Source: Paenibacillus anaericanus
Lineage (GTDB): Bacteria; Bacillota; Bacilli; Paenibacillales; Paenibacillaceae
Direction of reading: 5' to 3'
Assembly (NCBI RefSeq): GCF_003994475.1
Contig: NZ_RZNY01000008.1
Location: 124,001-188,000 of the forward strand
DNA: 64,000 bases
Of the stretch, positions 1 to 9,929 are shown one piece after another. The notes beneath the pieces are model-generated. The model had not been told where the DNA came from, made no database searches, and saw nothing but the letters and a program-made list of their open reading frames with translations. The translations under genes and the position numbers were made by a program. Each line of letters begins with the position of its first letter. The stretch's first letter is position 1.

Positions 1-1
1 A

Positions 2-169
2 CTAGGTCTGGTAAAAGAAGTGCTGGAACCCCTCGGACATGATCTGATTGTGACACCGAAGGAGATCGATGAATTCATTGAAGATATCGCTAATATTATT
101 GCGACTGGGCTAAATCGTGCACTGCATGAAGCGGTAGATCGAGATAACGTGGCTGCTTACACGCATTAA
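2..169 (+). CDS. gpr: Germination protease GPR, C-terminal end (partial)
   Basis: Only the last 55 codons are in the window. The reading frame ending at TAA 167-169 contains [14 protein letters not shown] and ends NVAAYTH, which resembles the C-terminus of the spore germination protease GPR. GPR is made in the forespore and degrades small acid-soluble spore proteins during germination. The next gene is spoIIP, as in Bacillus subtilis (gpr-spoIIP-yqxA), which supports the call. The catalytic part lies upstream of the window. Confidence 0.85.
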   Translation, partial: LGLVKEVLEPLGHDLIVTPKEIDEFIEDIANIIATGLNRALHEAVDRDNVAAYTH

Positions 170-204
170 TTAGAGTAGCACCCACCCCTAACAGAACAAT
201 CTAT

Positions 205-236
205 GAAGTTCGCAATCTAGCGAACTTCTTTTTTTT
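205..236 (+). terminator. Rho-independent terminator after gpr
   Basis: GAAGTTCGC and GCGAACTTC form a 9-bp stem with a 6-base loop, followed by eight T residues. It lies 36 bases after the gpr stop codon. Confidence 0.85.
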
Positions 237-284
237 GTGAGAATTGGGGTTCTATCTTCCGCAGTAGGTTCATAGATTTGAAAT

Positions 285-495
285 ATAGAGATGTTCAAAA
301 AATCATCTATTGATCACGTAGTAATTCAAGAAGTACATTCGGCATCGAATCTGATTCCAACCCTCAAAGTCCGTTGCTCATGTAGGTTTGCCTACATTCC
401 GCTACTCCTTTTTCGGTTCGAAATCACCTTCTCGGTGCTGAATAGTCGATTTTTTGAACTCGTATTAATAGAGATGTTCAAAAAGTCATCTATTG
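285..495. repeat. MITE-like intergenic repeat upstream of spoIIP
   Basis: A 28-base block beginning ATAGAGATGTTCAAAAA occurs at 285-312 and again at 468-495 with one mismatch. Between them, at 440-458, lies an inverted copy (AATAGTCGATTTTTTGAAC) of the block at 293-311. The segment therefore has both inverted and direct terminal repeats and no convincing gene. It resembles a small non-autonomous repeat inserted in the gpr-spoIIP gap. The second direct copy ends just before the spoIIP ribosome binding site. Confidence 0.5.
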
Positions 496-516
496 TCTGA
501 AGGAGGACATACGAAT

Positions 517-1818
517 ATGAAATTCAGAACCTGGAACGTTGGAAAGATGAGACGTAATCTAATGCATGTGCTCGCCATGGGCCAAACGTTTCTGCTACTG
601 TCGGTTCTATCCGTGGTATTTTTTGTTTTGTTAGGGTTTGGCGGTATTGCAGAGAAACACTTCAACACTTCACCTGTTACCTCTATGAAGGGATTAGCGT
701 CTTCCCTGTCGAGCAATTTTTTTATCGGAATGCTAGGTATGGAATTGCCACAAAGTACAACGGAGAAGCAAGCCCCCACCTTTTCGGGAAAACAAATGAC
801 TACGTTTGTGTTTCAATTGCTGACGGATATTAATCCCTCTGATCCGAAAAGCCTTGTTGCTCGTGAAGTGCCAGGCTTAGGTGCAGATAGCCCCATACTG
901 CTGCGTACTGGATCGGGGAACGAGACGGTGCAGGCACCGGAGGACTATCGCCCTGGGACTGGAGCGGAAGGAAGTGCACCCGATCATCAGGATCCAGGAG
1001 ACATTACACATCCAGAGCCTGATGTTGAATCAGGGCAACCTGAACCTTCTGAAGCCCCAGATGGGGGAACGAAGGATCCGGAAGATCCAGCCATCAAACC
1101 TGGGAACAAGAATATCTTCATGATCTATCATTCTCATCCACAAGAATCATATAATCCACTATTGGGCAAGGACATCGATAACCCTGGGTCGACAGATCGC
1201 AAGAAGAATGTAGGGCTCGTCGGAGACATCCTTTCTAAGGAACTCGAACGTAAAGGTGTTGCTTCTCTCCATGCTTATGAGAACTATGCGGCTACAGTAA
1301 GTGGCTATAATTATAATTATTCCTACAAATATACGCGCGAAACGATTAAGCAAGCTATGGCGGAAAACGGTAAGCTGCAATATTTTATCGACATTCACAG
1401 AGATTCGCAGCGTCATGAGAAAACAACGACAACGATCAATGGAGAGACTTATGCGCAAGTGTATTTTATCATTGGTCACGGTAACGAGAACTGGCAGAAG
1501 AATGAAGCATTTGCGAGTTCCATTCATGATCGTCTAGAGAAGTCCTACTCAGGCATATCACGAGGGATCTGGGGCAAAACATCATCGCAAGGAAACGGGG
1601 AGTATAACCAGTCTATATCACCTGAGAGCATATTAATCGAGATCGGCGGGATAGACAATACGAAGGAAGAACTAGAACGGACGACTAAAGTATTGGCCGG
1701 GATACTGGCAGATCTGTATTGGGAAAGCCAAAGTGCAGATAAAGCAAGCTCTTTGACCAAGGATAATAAGAAGGTATCCACACCAGAAAAGAAAACTGCA
1801 ACGAGCAAAAAGTCATAA
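517..1818 (+). CDS. spoIIP: Stage II sporulation protein P (SpoIIP)
   Basis: 433 residues. SpoIIP is the cell-wall amidase/endopeptidase of the SpoIIDMP complex that thins septal peptidoglycan for forespore engulfment. The N-terminus has a single membrane anchor (about residues 20-45, LLSVLSVVFFVLLGFG), then an acidic, proline-rich linker (about 125-195) and a C-terminal amidase domain starting at NIFMIYHSHPQESYNP, with further signature segments YFIDIHRDS and ILIEIGG. I chose ATG 517 because AAGGAGGA lies at 500-507; the TTG at 493 has no such site. The flanking gpr and yqxA-like genes give conserved synteny. In this family expression is mother-cell specific; no promoter was identified here. 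Confidence 0.93.
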   Translation: MKFRTWNVGKMRRNLMHVLAMGQTFLLLSVLSVVFFVLLGFGGIAEKHFNTSPVTSMKGLASSLSSNFFIGMLGMELPQSTTEKQAPTFSGKQMTTFVFQLLTDINPSDPKSLVAREVPGLGADSPILLRTGSGNETVQAPEDYRPGTGAEGSAPDHQDPGDITHPEPDVESGQPEPSEAPDGGTKDPEDPAIKPGNKNIFMIYHSHPQESYNPLLGKDIDNPGSTDRKKNVGLVGDILSKELERKGVASLHAYENYAATVSGYNYNYSYKYTRETIKQAMAENGKLQYFIDIHRDSQRHEKTTTTINGETYAQVYFIIGHGNENWQKNEAFASSIHDRLEKSYSGISRGIWGKTSSQGNGEYNQSISPESILIEIGGIDNTKEELERTTKVLAGILADLYWESQSADKASSLTKDNKKVSTPEKKTATSKKS

Positions 1819-1866
1819 TGGACGAGGTTGGAGAGAAGGTAATTTAGATGGAAGAGAGTGATCTCC

Positions 1867-2241
1867 ATGGCCAAAACGATGAGAAATGGTCTGCTGTATG
1901 GCATCCTACTTGTAGTAGGCGTTACCTTTGGGATGCAGATGGCGGAGTCGGGTACACGAACCACTTATGGACCAAGCCTAGATAACGGTGCATCTACCGT
2001 TACAGGCCAGGTTGTGGCCCCTGCTGGTCAAAGCGTTGTGCCAGAAAGTACGATACAGCAGAAACCCACTCCATCAGTGGCTCCTGTAGAGACGGTTCAG
2101 ACGCCGGCTGATTTGTTGCTTCCTCCTCCTCAGCAGCCCCCTGTGGATCGATTAGCAGATAAGACAGCTAAGTTGTTACAGCAGGTATCCAAGAGGGGGA
2201 TCCATTGGGTAGCTTCGTGGTTTGACTCCTCTACAGAGTGA
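1867..2241 (+). CDS. YqxA-like small membrane-anchored protein
   Basis: 124 residues with an N-terminal hydrophobic segment (LLYGILLVVGVTFGMQM), then a low-complexity Q/P/V-rich stretch and a short C-terminal helix. By position directly after spoIIP it corresponds to yqxA of B. subtilis (DUF3679), whose function is unknown; similarity is limited to architecture and synteny. Start choice between GTG 1858 and ATG 1867 is uncertain. In B. subtilis the next gene is lepA; here 18.8 kb of other genes intervene. Confidence 0.6.
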   Translation: MAKTMRNGLLYGILLVVGVTFGMQMAESGTRTTYGPSLDNGASTVTGQVVAPAGQSVVPESTIQQKPTPSVAPVETVQTPADLLLPPPQQPPVDRLADKTAKLLQQVSKRGIHWVASWFDSSTE

Positions 2242-2364
2242 ATGGAAGAGGGAATACAATTAATTCTGGATGCGTAGTTTGTTGAGAGAGATAAATTTGT
2301 TATACTAACATTATATTATGATACAAACTGTTAGCGTTCATATGTTTCCCGGAGGGGTTTTCTT

Positions 2365-3426
2365 TTGAAAAAAATTACGATGCAGCAAATTGCCGATCAT
2401 TTGGGCGTCTCGAAGTTTGTCGTCTCCAAAGCTCTATCGGGCAAAGGTGGCGTTAATGAAACGACGAAAGAGCGGGTCATTCAAGCTGCTTCTCAACTCG
2501 GTTATTTTACGCAAAAGAGCGGATACGTTAAAAATATTGTGCCTACGAGCATTCCCTTATCGACTGATCCTAATCAAGGGACGGTTCTTGTTCTTATGCC
2601 CAATATCCGCTTTCAGAACAAGGATTCATTGTACTGGGGCAAAGTATTGGAAGGCATTTCGCGAGAACTTGAGCTCCGAAGTTTGGGTATGATTATCGTT
2701 TCAGAGCCGCGGGGAGATCATTTCTTACAAGCAATAAATCCGGAAGGGATATTAGGTATGGTGGGCGTGGGACAGATTGAGACCTCGCTGTTATTAGAAG
2801 CGCATCGCACTGGCTTTCCGATGGTACTCGTTGATCATGAAGATTACCTTATTCCTTCCGATACGATATTTGCTAATAACCCCGATGGGATAGCGCGTAT
2901 TGTGAATCATTTAATTGGTCTGGGGCATAGAGATCTGCATTTTCTTGGTAATGCATCCTTCTCACGGAGTTTTCGTGACCGGTGGATTGGGTTTCGCAGT
3001 ACATTGGAGGATAACGGCTTGAAGCCGCAGGAAGATCACGATGATATGCTGATGCTTGAAGGTATTGAAACAGGGCAATTTCAAGAACGATTTATAGAAT
3101 GGGCCCAGCGAAGAATAGACTCGAAGACACTGCCGACAGCTTTGGTCTGTGCTAACGATTTGATCGCAATTACGGTTACAACAGTGCTAAACTCCCTGGG
3201 ACTGACGGTTCCAGATGACATTTCAGTTACTGGGTTTGATAACATTGATGACTCACTTCGGAGTCAGCCTGCACTCACGACGGTAAATGTTCCGAAGGAG
3301 CAAATGGGGCAAAGGGCAGTTAGGATGCTCATGGATCGACTGAGTAACCCAGGAATGGCACAGGAGAAAATATTGATTGCGGTGGATGTCGTCCACCGCG
3401 ATTCCACGGCTGAGCCGAGTCACTGA
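2365..3426 (+). CDS. LacI-family transcriptional regulator
   Basis: 353 residues. The N-terminal helix-turn-helix of the LacI type is clear (MQQIADHLGVSKFVVSKALS), followed by a periplasmic-binding-like sugar-sensor domain that ends with the typical TVNVPKEQMGQRAVRML segment. Start is TTG 2365 with GGAGG at 2351-2355. It lies at the left edge of the mannan island and converges on the GH130 operon, from which it is separated by a terminator. It is inferred to control part of the island in response to a mannose-containing ligand; the ligand cannot be read from sequence. Confidence 0.85.
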   Translation: MKKITMQQIADHLGVSKFVVSKALSGKGGVNETTKERVIQAASQLGYFTQKSGYVKNIVPTSIPLSTDPNQGTVLVLMPNIRFQNKDSLYWGKVLEGISRELELRSLGMIIVSEPRGDHFLQAINPEGILGMVGVGQIETSLLLEAHRTGFPMVLVDHEDYLIPSDTIFANNPDGIARIVNHLIGLGHRDLHFLGNASFSRSFRDRWIGFRSTLEDNGLKPQEDHDDMLMLEGIETGQFQERFIEWAQRRIDSKTLPTALVCANDLIAITVTTVLNSLGLTVPDDISVTGFDNIDDSLRSQPALTTVNVPKEQMGQRAVRMLMDRLSNPGMAQEKILIAVDVVHRDSTAEPSH

Positions 3427-3504
3427 GGTCGGAAGGGCCATGTGATGGACAGGATAATCCGTTATCGTAGCGGGTTCCTAGACGAATGTGAGTTGAATTG
3501 ATAA

Positions 3505-3535
3505 GAGGCCGCGAGAATAATCGCAGCCTCTTTTT
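3505..3535. terminator. Bidirectional terminator between convergent genes
   Basis: GAGGC-C-GCGA and TCGC-A-GCCTC form an interrupted stem around a short AT-rich loop, followed by TTTTT on the + strand. It serves the lacI gene and probably the convergent GH130 operon. Confidence 0.7.
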
Positions 3536-3548
3536 GTATGCAATCGTG

Positions 3549-4727
3549 TTATTTTACAAGTGATAAATTACGGTTAACTAGCTCAATACGCTGCTGAACG
3601 CAGGCGTAAGTACGAAGCGGGTCTTGCGGCGTGTTGATCACATAGTCGAGCAAGCGGTCTAGGGTTGTTGTTGCCACATGAATTCGCGTATCGGAAGAAG
3701 CGTAATATATGTACACTTCACCGTTATCGCGGGCGATCACGCCGTTACAGAATACAACGTTAGATACGTCGCCAACACGTTCTTCGCCTTCCGGAGCAAT
3801 CAAATGACCTCCTGGCGAATAGATGACGCGATGAGGGTCATTTAGGTCAGTAAGGAATGCGTACAACACGTAACGGAGTCCTGCAGCGGTATTTCGTACA
3901 CCATGCGCAATATGTAACCATCCCTTAGGTGTGCGGATTGGAGCAGGGCCTTGACCGTTTTTAACTTCCTTAATCGTATGATATTGACGCTCATCGACGA
4001 TGATTTCCTCATCAATGATGGCATTTTCAATGGAGTCTGCGATACCCCAACCGATCCCTCCGCCTGATCCGGTGTCGATGAATCCATCTTGAGGGCGAGT
4101 ATAGAAGGCGTACTTTCCATCTACAAACTCGGGATGTAGCACCACGTTGCGTTGCTGTGGAGATTTGGTTTTCAAGTCAGCGAGACGTTCCCACGACTTC
4201 AGGTCTTTGGTACGAGCGATCCCGCATTGGGCTGTAGCGCTGGACAAGTCGCCTCTTGGAGCATCAGGATCCTTACGTTCCGTACAGAACAGGCCGTAAA
4301 TCCAGCCGTCTTCATGTTGTACGAGTCGCATATCGTAGACATTAATGTCAGGGTCTTCTGTCTCAGGCATAACTACAGGATGATCCCAGAAACGGAATCC
4401 TTCTACACCGTTGTCACTTTCAGCTATTGCAAAAAATGATTTGCGGTCCACTCCTTCAACACGGGCTACCAGATAAAATGTACCGTTTATTTCGATAGCT
4501 CCAGGGTTAAATACTCCATTGATTCCAAGTCGTTCGGAAAAGAAGGGATTGCTCTCTGGATTGAAATCATATTTCCAAATGAGGGGAGCATGCTCGGCAG
4601 TTAGAAGAGGGTTCTGATAGCGGTCATAGATCCCATTACCAAAAGGGATTTTTTGATTGGGGCGTGCGATAAGTTTCTCGTAACGAGCGGTTAGTTCCGT
4701 TTTGCGTTCATTATAAATTGATGTCAT
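3549..4727 (-). CDS. 4-O-beta-D-mannosyl-D-glucose phosphorylase (GH130)
   Basis: 392 residues, the usual length. The enzyme phosphorolyses Man-beta-1,4-Glc to mannose-1-phosphate and glucose in the cytoplasm. Signature segments recognisable from characterised GH130 subfamily 1 enzymes are [38 protein letters not shown] (with the conserved catalytic Asp), [49 protein letters not shown] and [16 protein letters not shown]. It is the last gene of a leftward operon GH113 - 2-epimerase - phosphorylase; the gap to the epimerase is only 23 bases. No signal peptide is present, consistent with intracellular action. Confidence 0.93.
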   Translation of the reverse strand: MTSIYNERKTELTARYEKLIARPNQKIPFGNGIYDRYQNPLLTAEHAPLIWKYDFNPESNPFFSERLGINGVFNPGAIEINGTFYLVARVEGVDRKSFFAIAESDNGVEGFRFWDHPVVMPETEDPDINVYDMRLVQHEDGWIYGLFCTERKDPDAPRGDLSSATAQCGIARTKDLKSWERLADLKTKSPQQRNVVLHPEFVDGKYAFYTRPQDGFIDTGSGGGIGWGIADSIENAIIDEEIIVDERQYHTIKEVKNGQGPAPIRTPKGWLHIAHGVRNTAAGLRYVLYAFLTDLNDPHRVIYSPGGHLIAPEGEERVGDVSNVVFCNGVIARDNGEVYIYYASSDTRIHVATTTLDRLLDYVINTPQDPLRTYACVQQRIELVNRNLSLVK

Positions 4728-4750
4728 GTGTAAACCTCCATATATTTTTT

Positions 4751-5962
4751 TTATGAATGATGGTTGTGATTACTGTTCAATCGATGTAACATTTCCAAGC
4801 ATGCTCTCCCGTTATGGTAAGGACATTTCCAGACACTTACTTTGGGATCGTGAGTCAGGGGAACTCCTTGTTGGTTGACAGACCAGTACCACTCACCGTG
4901 AATCTGATCGACAATATAATTACGAATAAAGTTCCATGAACGTAGGGAGGCTTCTTCAAACTTGGAATCCCCTGTCAATTGAAAGGCGTTGTAGAAGCCG
5001 ATCATAGCTTCCGCTTGCGGCCACCAATCTTTATTGCTGTCTGTAATACCACTCTCATCGGCTTCATTCCAGATACCGCCATCTTCGTCTACGCCTTTTA
5101 CTAAAACAGCTTCAGCCATCTGAACGGCAATATGTTGCACCTGGCTCAAGAGCTCTGAATCACCGAGAACTTCGGCTGCTTCAACGAGTAACCAACTTCC
5201 CTCGATATCATGACCGTAGGAGATGTGATGGGACTTGATAGTCCATTCTTCATCGAAGAAGAGACGGAAGTGGAAGCTATCCGGATCGATAATATGATTC
5301 ATGGTTACTTCAATTAATTCTTTCAGCTTCTCTTTTAAATCAGCAGAAGGCCAAATTCGGTATAGGTTTGTATAAGCCTCAAGAACATGGAGATGTGTGT
5401 TCATAGATTTCTTCTCATTCAGGTCCTTATCGCTCAGCGTTAAGTCATCCGTCTGCCGCCAATCTCTGGCTAATGCTTCAACATATCCTTGGTTTATAGA
5501 ATCGTAACTATGTTTCTCCAGCAGATAGAATAACTCACTGGCTTGATCCTTCAGTTCCTCACGGCCTGTGGCTAAAAAATATTCAGCTAGCGCATATATA
5601 ACAAAAGCCTGACCGTATACTTGCTTTTTATCCTGCATGGGATTCCCTTGATAATTGACCGTCCAAAATAATCCACCGTACACCGGATCTACAAATTTAC
5701 TCTGCAGATAAGTATAAGCCCGATCCGCCATCTCCAAGTATTTCCTGTTGTTAGGATACTTGCGGGAAGCTGCGGCGAAAGTCCATAATATTCGGGCAGT
5801 TAGTACGAGACCTTTATCAGATTGGTCATCTTTATTCATCGCTTGATCGATATGACTGATAAACCCACCATTTACTTCATCCAGCGTGTGTTCAAGCCAG
5901 AAAGACAATATATTATCTTGTAACTCCTCTTCAAGTTGGCGCTTCCAATCTGTATGATTCAT
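4751..5962 (-). CDS. Cellobiose/mannobiose 2-epimerase (AGE superfamily)
   Basis: 403 residues. Cellobiose 2-epimerases invert C2 of the reducing sugar of beta-1,4 disaccharides; in mannan pathways they turn mannobiose into mannosylglucose, the substrate of the next gene product. The protein has the alpha/alpha-barrel motifs of the family: [56 protein letters not shown] (catalytic His region), [11 protein letters not shown] and [13 protein letters not shown] (second catalytic His region). The ATG overlaps the stop codon of the upstream GH113 gene by one base, so the two are translationally coupled. Distinction from N-acylglucosamine 2-epimerase rests on these motifs and on the mannan context. 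Confidence 0.92.
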   Translation of the reverse strand: MNHTDWKRQLEEELQDNILSFWLEHTLDEVNGGFISHIDQAMNKDDQSDKGLVLTARILWTFAAASRKYPNNRKYLEMADRAYTYLQSKFVDPVYGGLFWTVNYQGNPMQDKKQVYGQAFVIYALAEYFLATGREELKDQASELFYLLEKHSYDSINQGYVEALARDWRQTDDLTLSDKDLNEKKSMNTHLHVLEAYTNLYRIWPSADLKEKLKELIEVTMNHIIDPDSFHFRLFFDEEWTIKSHHISYGHDIEGSWLLVEAAEVLGDSELLSQVQHIAVQMAEAVLVKGVDEDGGIWNEADESGITDSNKDWWPQAEAMIGFYNAFQLTGDSKFEEASLRSWNFIRNYIVDQIHGEWYWSVNQQGVPLTHDPKVSVWKCPYHNGRACLEMLHRLNSNHNHHS

Positions 5963-6939
5963 TAATTTATTTCACTCTCCTTTACGTCTACGAATTCCCT
6001 GGTCTTTGAAACGTAGTGCTCTGCAACAACAGACTCAGCTTCTTTGCCGAAAACACAGTAATCGTCGTTAGTGGGGGCTATTTCCTGAGGATAAAGGACT
6101 GCTGGCCAATCCCAGAGCATAAATCCTTGAACCCACGACCTGGCCTCACAAGCACTGAACATCGTACGGTAAAATTCTGCCTGTTCCGATTCGTTGGGAT
6201 TACCGACTAGCATCCAATCATTCGGAATAGCACTTGAACCTGTCCGACTTGGACATCCTGCTTCCATGAAGAAGAAGGGCTTGTTATATTCCATAACGAC
6301 AGTCTCTATCCGATCTAACTGTAGTTCCCAATCATGGATGGGATAGTAACCGCTGGATGAAATGATGTCCAAGGCATCCCACCAAGATACGTTATCTTCT
6401 TGATATTTATCACAGTTATAGGTGATAAGTCCGGAGTAGACTGCCCTTACCTCCGATATGAGGTTGCGCCATTCTGTCTCACGGCGATCCGTTTGTACCA
6501 TTTCACAGCCAATGCAGAACATTTCGCATCCCGTCTCTTCGGCGATTCTAGCGTAATGGATGATGTAACGGTTGTAGGAATGGAACCACTGAGACCATTT
6601 CGGCTCACAAGGTACATCCTTGTCAAAGAAATTAATATGAGCCCGCCAAGTCCCGTCAGAACAATTGACGATGGGCTTCAAACAGATCTTCAAACCTAGT
6701 GATCGGGCTTTATGAATAGCCCATTTCACCTCATCATCACTTACTGTAGGATTCTCCCAGAAGGGGATTTCAGTGGAATGAGCGGTTTTTTGCATCGCTG
6801 AGAAGGCTATGGCGGTCCAGTTGACTTGCGTCGTAGCTGACATTTGCTCCATAGAAAATGCAGCAGTAGTGTTGGCCCAAGTGCCACGTTCGCCCATGAA
6901 TCCCCAGGTCATCCCTGCGATATATCCCTGCAGTTTCAT
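5962..6939 (-). CDS. Intracellular beta-mannanase/mannosidase, GH113
   Basis: 325 residues with no signal peptide. It resembles GH113 beta-1,4-mannanases: the N-terminus GYIAGMTWGFMGERGTW, the acid/base region EMFCIGCEM and the nucleophile region KPFFFMEAGCPSR fit this (beta/alpha)8 clan-A family. It should cut imported manno-oligosaccharides to shorter units that feed the downstream epimerase and phosphorylase. It is the first gene of the leftward three-gene operon; the region upstream carries AT-rich inverted repeats likely to be regulatory. Confidence 0.85.
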   Translation of the reverse strand: MKLQGYIAGMTWGFMGERGTWANTTAAFSMEQMSATTQVNWTAIAFSAMQKTAHSTEIPFWENPTVSDDEVKWAIHKARSLGLKICLKPIVNCSDGTWRAHINFFDKDVPCEPKWSQWFHSYNRYIIHYARIAEETGCEMFCIGCEMVQTDRRETEWRNLISEVRAVYSGLITYNCDKYQEDNVSWWDALDIISSSGYYPIHDWELQLDRIETVVMEYNKPFFFMEAGCPSRTGSSAIPNDWMLVGNPNESEQAEFYRTMFSACEARSWVQGFMLWDWPAVLYPQEIAPTNDDYCVFGKEAESVVAEHYVSKTREFVDVKESEIN

Positions 6940-6991
6940 ATCATCAACCTTTCTTCAATGGGTATAATTTGTGGTTCAGATAGAGAAGGGT

Positions 6992-7021
6992 AATAATAAC
7001 AAATGAACCTTTGTTATTATT
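6992..7021. promoter_or_regulatory. Inverted-repeat operator candidate upstream of the GH113 operon
   Basis: AATAATAACAAA and TTTGTTATTATT are perfect 12-base inverted arms around TGAACC, 53 bases upstream of the GH113 start codon. Related TTGTTAT/ATAACAA units recur at about 7022-7072. It could be a binding site for one of the LacI-type regulators; a hairpin role in RNA is an alternative. Confidence 0.45.
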
Positions 7022-7137
7022 TTGTTATATTTGTTATTATAAATATTATTATATAACATAACAATATATAGTTGAGATGAATTTTCGATAATTTTAAGGC
7101 ATTGCAGAATGTGACTAAGATAGGATGCTAGAAAAAA

Positions 7138-7166
7138 CAAAAAAACCACCGATTGGTGGTTTTTTT
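7138..7166 (-). terminator. Terminator after the second LacI-type gene
   Basis: AAAACCACC and GGTGGTTTT form a 9-bp stem with a GATT loop, flanked by A/T runs on both sides, 15 bases after the stop codon of the leftward lacI-type gene. Confidence 0.8.
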
Positions 7167-7180
7167 GATGAAATGTAAGT

Positions 7181-8212
7181 TTAGTCGTTAGTTGTTGCGG
7201 ATTCATCATTCAGTTTGCGAACAGAGTCCCGGAAAATAATCTTACCTTGAACTAGGATTCGACCGGTTTGGCGATTCGGGTTGGATACTTTCTCCATGAT
7301 TGATTTCACGGCCGTACGTGCCATTTGGTCAATATCAACTTCCACAGTAGTAAGCTGTGGAGTCGAAAGAGTTGCGTAAATATCATTGTCAAACCCGACC
7401 ACTGAACAGTCTTCAGGGACTTTGAACCCCTTTGAATTGAGACGATCACATAATTCAAAGGCGATCTGATCACAGTTGCATACAAATGCTGTAGGCATAT
7501 CCTCGGGTAATTCAATGTCAATGTATTTGCCATTCTCATCCCGATCGTTGAGTAGCAACTGATGATCTAAAGTTAGTCCATGCTCAAGTAAAGATTTATA
7601 GTAACCTAGAAAACGGTCCTGAATACTGCTTGTTGAATAAATATTTCCAACATAGGCGATTTCACGATGTCCGCTACGAATTAGATAATTGGTTATTTCA
7701 TATGCGCCATAAAAGTTATCTGTAACAATTGAGTCGATCGCAGCATGCTCATCATAAAAATCCAAAAACAGCTTAGGCAAGTCCATATTCTGAACTGTTT
7801 CTATATATTGCTTACTAACTTGTCCCAAGATGATAATCCCGTCTACTTTGTTCTCGCTATAAATTCTTGGGAAGTTTAATAGCTGTTCATCTTCATTACT
7901 TAATATGTTCAAAATACCATAATAACCATAACTGTCTAAATGAAGGGCGATTTGTTGATAAACCTTTAAGTAGAAAGACTCGTTAGGTCCGGTAAAGCGC
8001 TGAGGAATCATGACTCCAATATTATAGGAAAGTCCATCCTTGATCGATTTAGCGGCAGAGTTGTACCGGTACCCCATTTCTGTGGCTAACTTTTTGATCT
8101 TTATTTTTAGGTTATCGCTAACGCCTTCTTTATCGCTTAGGGCCTTAGATACAGTTACACTGCTGACTCCTAGTTTGTTCGCGATATCCTGCATCGTTAC
8201 ATTAGTTCTCAT
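7181..8212 (-). CDS. LacI-family transcriptional regulator
   Basis: 343 residues from the ATG at 8212, which follows AGGATGGTGA by eight bases; the frame stays open to a TTG at 8284. The N-terminal LacI helix-turn-helix is MQDIANKLGVSSVTVSKALS, followed by a sugar-binding core and the end motif LTTVEVDIDQMARTAVKSI. It is divergent from the sugar ABC transporter operon, the classical arrangement for a local regulator, so it probably controls the transporter and perhaps the mannan operon on its other side. Confidence 0.87.
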   Translation of the reverse strand: MRTNVTMQDIANKLGVSSVTVSKALSDKEGVSDNLKIKIKKLATEMGYRYNSAAKSIKDGLSYNIGVMIPQRFTGPNESFYLKVYQQIALHLDSYGYYGILNILSNEDEQLLNFPRIYSENKVDGIIILGQVSKQYIETVQNMDLPKLFLDFYDEHAAIDSIVTDNFYGAYEITNYLIRSGHREIAYVGNIYSTSSIQDRFLGYYKSLLEHGLTLDHQLLLNDRDENGKYIDIELPEDMPTAFVCNCDQIAFELCDRLNSKGFKVPEDCSVVGFDNDIYATLSTPQLTTVEVDIDQMARTAVKSIMEKVSNPNRQTGRILVQGKIIFRDSVRKLNDESATTND

Positions 8213-8382
8213 AATTCCAATCACCATCCTGTATAGCTTGATCTCTATGAGATCAGCTAGTGAATTCTCGACAATAGTATACAATTTTATTTTCTAAATA
8301 GAAAGGAAACTAATTTTCACACATTATCAAGTGATACTAACTTAACATATGTATACTTATAACTTAATTAATTAATTTAATA

Positions 8383-8411
8383 TTGACAAGTAAGCGTATG
8401 CATAATAGACT
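8383..8411 (+). promoter_or_regulatory. Possible sigma-A promoter of the sugar ABC operon
   Basis: TTGACA at 8383-8388 with TAGACT at 8406-8411 gives a 17-base spacer. The -35 box is perfect, the -10 box is weak (4 of 6), as is common for regulated promoters. It lies 51 bases upstream of the binding-protein start codon. Confidence 0.4.
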
Positions 8412-8462
8412 TTAGAAGTACTTTATCGATAACTTAATTTTGTAAACGAAAGGGGCAGAAAG

Positions 8463-9821
8463 ATGAAAAGGAATAGAACATTATTAGGTTTAATGGCATT
8501 GGTGCTCGTGCTTACGATGGTAGCAGGATGTGGTTCGAAGAATAATAATTCGAACGAAGGTGCAAAGCCAACTAACTCGGCCAATACGAGCGAAACCGCC
8601 AAACCTGAGGAAACTGCGGCTCCGGAGATCTCCGGTGAAATTACCGTAATTACGCAAAGAACAGATATTGTAGATACAGTGTTCAAAGAGTATGCTACTG
8701 AGTTTAACAAAGAATATCCGGATGTAAAAGTGAACTTCCAAGGGTTGTCCGACTACGAAGGACAAATTACCGTTCGAATGAACTCTAACGATTATGGTGA
8801 TGTTCTGTTGATACCAACTAGTATTCCACTTGCTGATACGGCACAATTCTTTGAGCCGTTAGGTGATTTGGCGGAAATGAGCAAACAATACATCGGTCTG
8901 GAAGAGAGAGCGGTTGATGGTAAAGCTTATGGTCTTCCAACGGCTGTTAACTTCTCAGGTATTCTCTACAATAAGAAAGTGTTCTCAGATGCTGGTATCA
9001 CAACGGCTCCAAGAACACCAGATGAGTTTCTGGCTGCACTGAAAGCGATTAAGGACAAAGGTGACGCTATTCCACTCTATACGAACTATGCTGATGGCTG
9101 GCCGTTGACGCAATGGGAAGCTGTACTGACTACTGCGGCGGGTAGCGTTGATTATGTGAACATTGACCAAGTAAATTCGGATGATAATTTTGTTCCAGGT
9201 AAACCTCACTATGATCTTTACAAAATCATGTACGACGCTGCAAAACAAGGTTTGATCGAACCTGACCCGACTACGACGAACTGGGATGCTTCCAAAGTCG
9301 ATATGGCCAATGGGAAAATAGGCGCTATGGTACTTGGATCTTGGGCTATTGGCCAAGTGCAAGCTTTGGCTGCGAATCCTGATGACATCGCTTACATGCC
9401 TTATCCTACAAATGCTAAAGAAATTATCATGCCGCTAGCTGACGATTATACACTAGGAATTAGTGTGCACAGTAAGAACAAAGAAGCGGCAAGAGCATGG
9501 TTGGATTGGTTCATTAACAAATCAGGTTATCCAACAGAACAAGCAGGTGGAATGAGCCCTGTTGTTGGAGCTGAATTACCTGCTACATTGAAACAATTTG
9601 AAGGCACGGATGTGAAATTCGAATTGCAGACACCAGCTCAAGCTGGGCAAGAAGGTTTTGTTGATAAGATCGATAAAGATGCAGAAATCGGTCTGTGGCA
9701 GCCGGAATTCAAGAAACGTATTATCGAAGCGGGAATTGGTAACTTGAAAGACTCTTACGATGATATTATGAAAGATTTGAATGATGCTTGGGTTAAATCT
9801 CGCGCGAAAGTCGTGAAATAA
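8463..9821 (+). CDS. Sugar ABC transporter substrate-binding lipoprotein
   Basis: 452 residues. The N-terminus is a lipoprotein signal peptide (LALVLVLTMVAGCGSK, lipobox VAGC), followed by an S/T/E/A-rich tether and a type I extracellular solute-binding fold (GEITVITQRTDIVDTVF; YGLPTAVNFSGILYNKKVF; MVLGSWAIGQV). It heads an operon with two permeases, a mannooligosaccharide phosphorylase, a CE7 esterase and a chemoreceptor. By context it binds manno-oligosaccharides; the ligand is an inference. Start ATG 8463 follows AAAGGGG. Confidence 0.9.
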   Translation: MKRNRTLLGLMALVLVLTMVAGCGSKNNNSNEGAKPTNSANTSETAKPEETAAPEISGEITVITQRTDIVDTVFKEYATEFNKEYPDVKVNFQGLSDYEGQITVRMNSNDYGDVLLIPTSIPLADTAQFFEPLGDLAEMSKQYIGLEERAVDGKAYGLPTAVNFSGILYNKKVFSDAGITTAPRTPDEFLAALKAIKDKGDAIPLYTNYADGWPLTQWEAVLTTAAGSVDYVNIDQVNSDDNFVPGKPHYDLYKIMYDAAKQGLIEPDPTTTNWDASKVDMANGKIGAMVLGSWAIGQVQALAANPDDIAYMPYPTNAKEIIMPLADDYTLGISVHSKNKEAARAWLDWFINKSGYPTEQAGGMSPVVGAELPATLKQFEGTDVKFELQTPAQAGQEGFVDKIDKDAEIGLWQPEFKKRIIEAGIGNLKDSYDDIMKDLNDAWVKSRAKVVK

Positions 9822-9929
9822 GTAAGTGTTGAATAGAAGGTGGGGAACGCGCTTGAAGTGCGTTTCCCTTATCTTTCAAATGAAAGATATAGATTTAGAT
9901 AGAGTAGAGTTAGTTCCTTGGAGGTGTGA

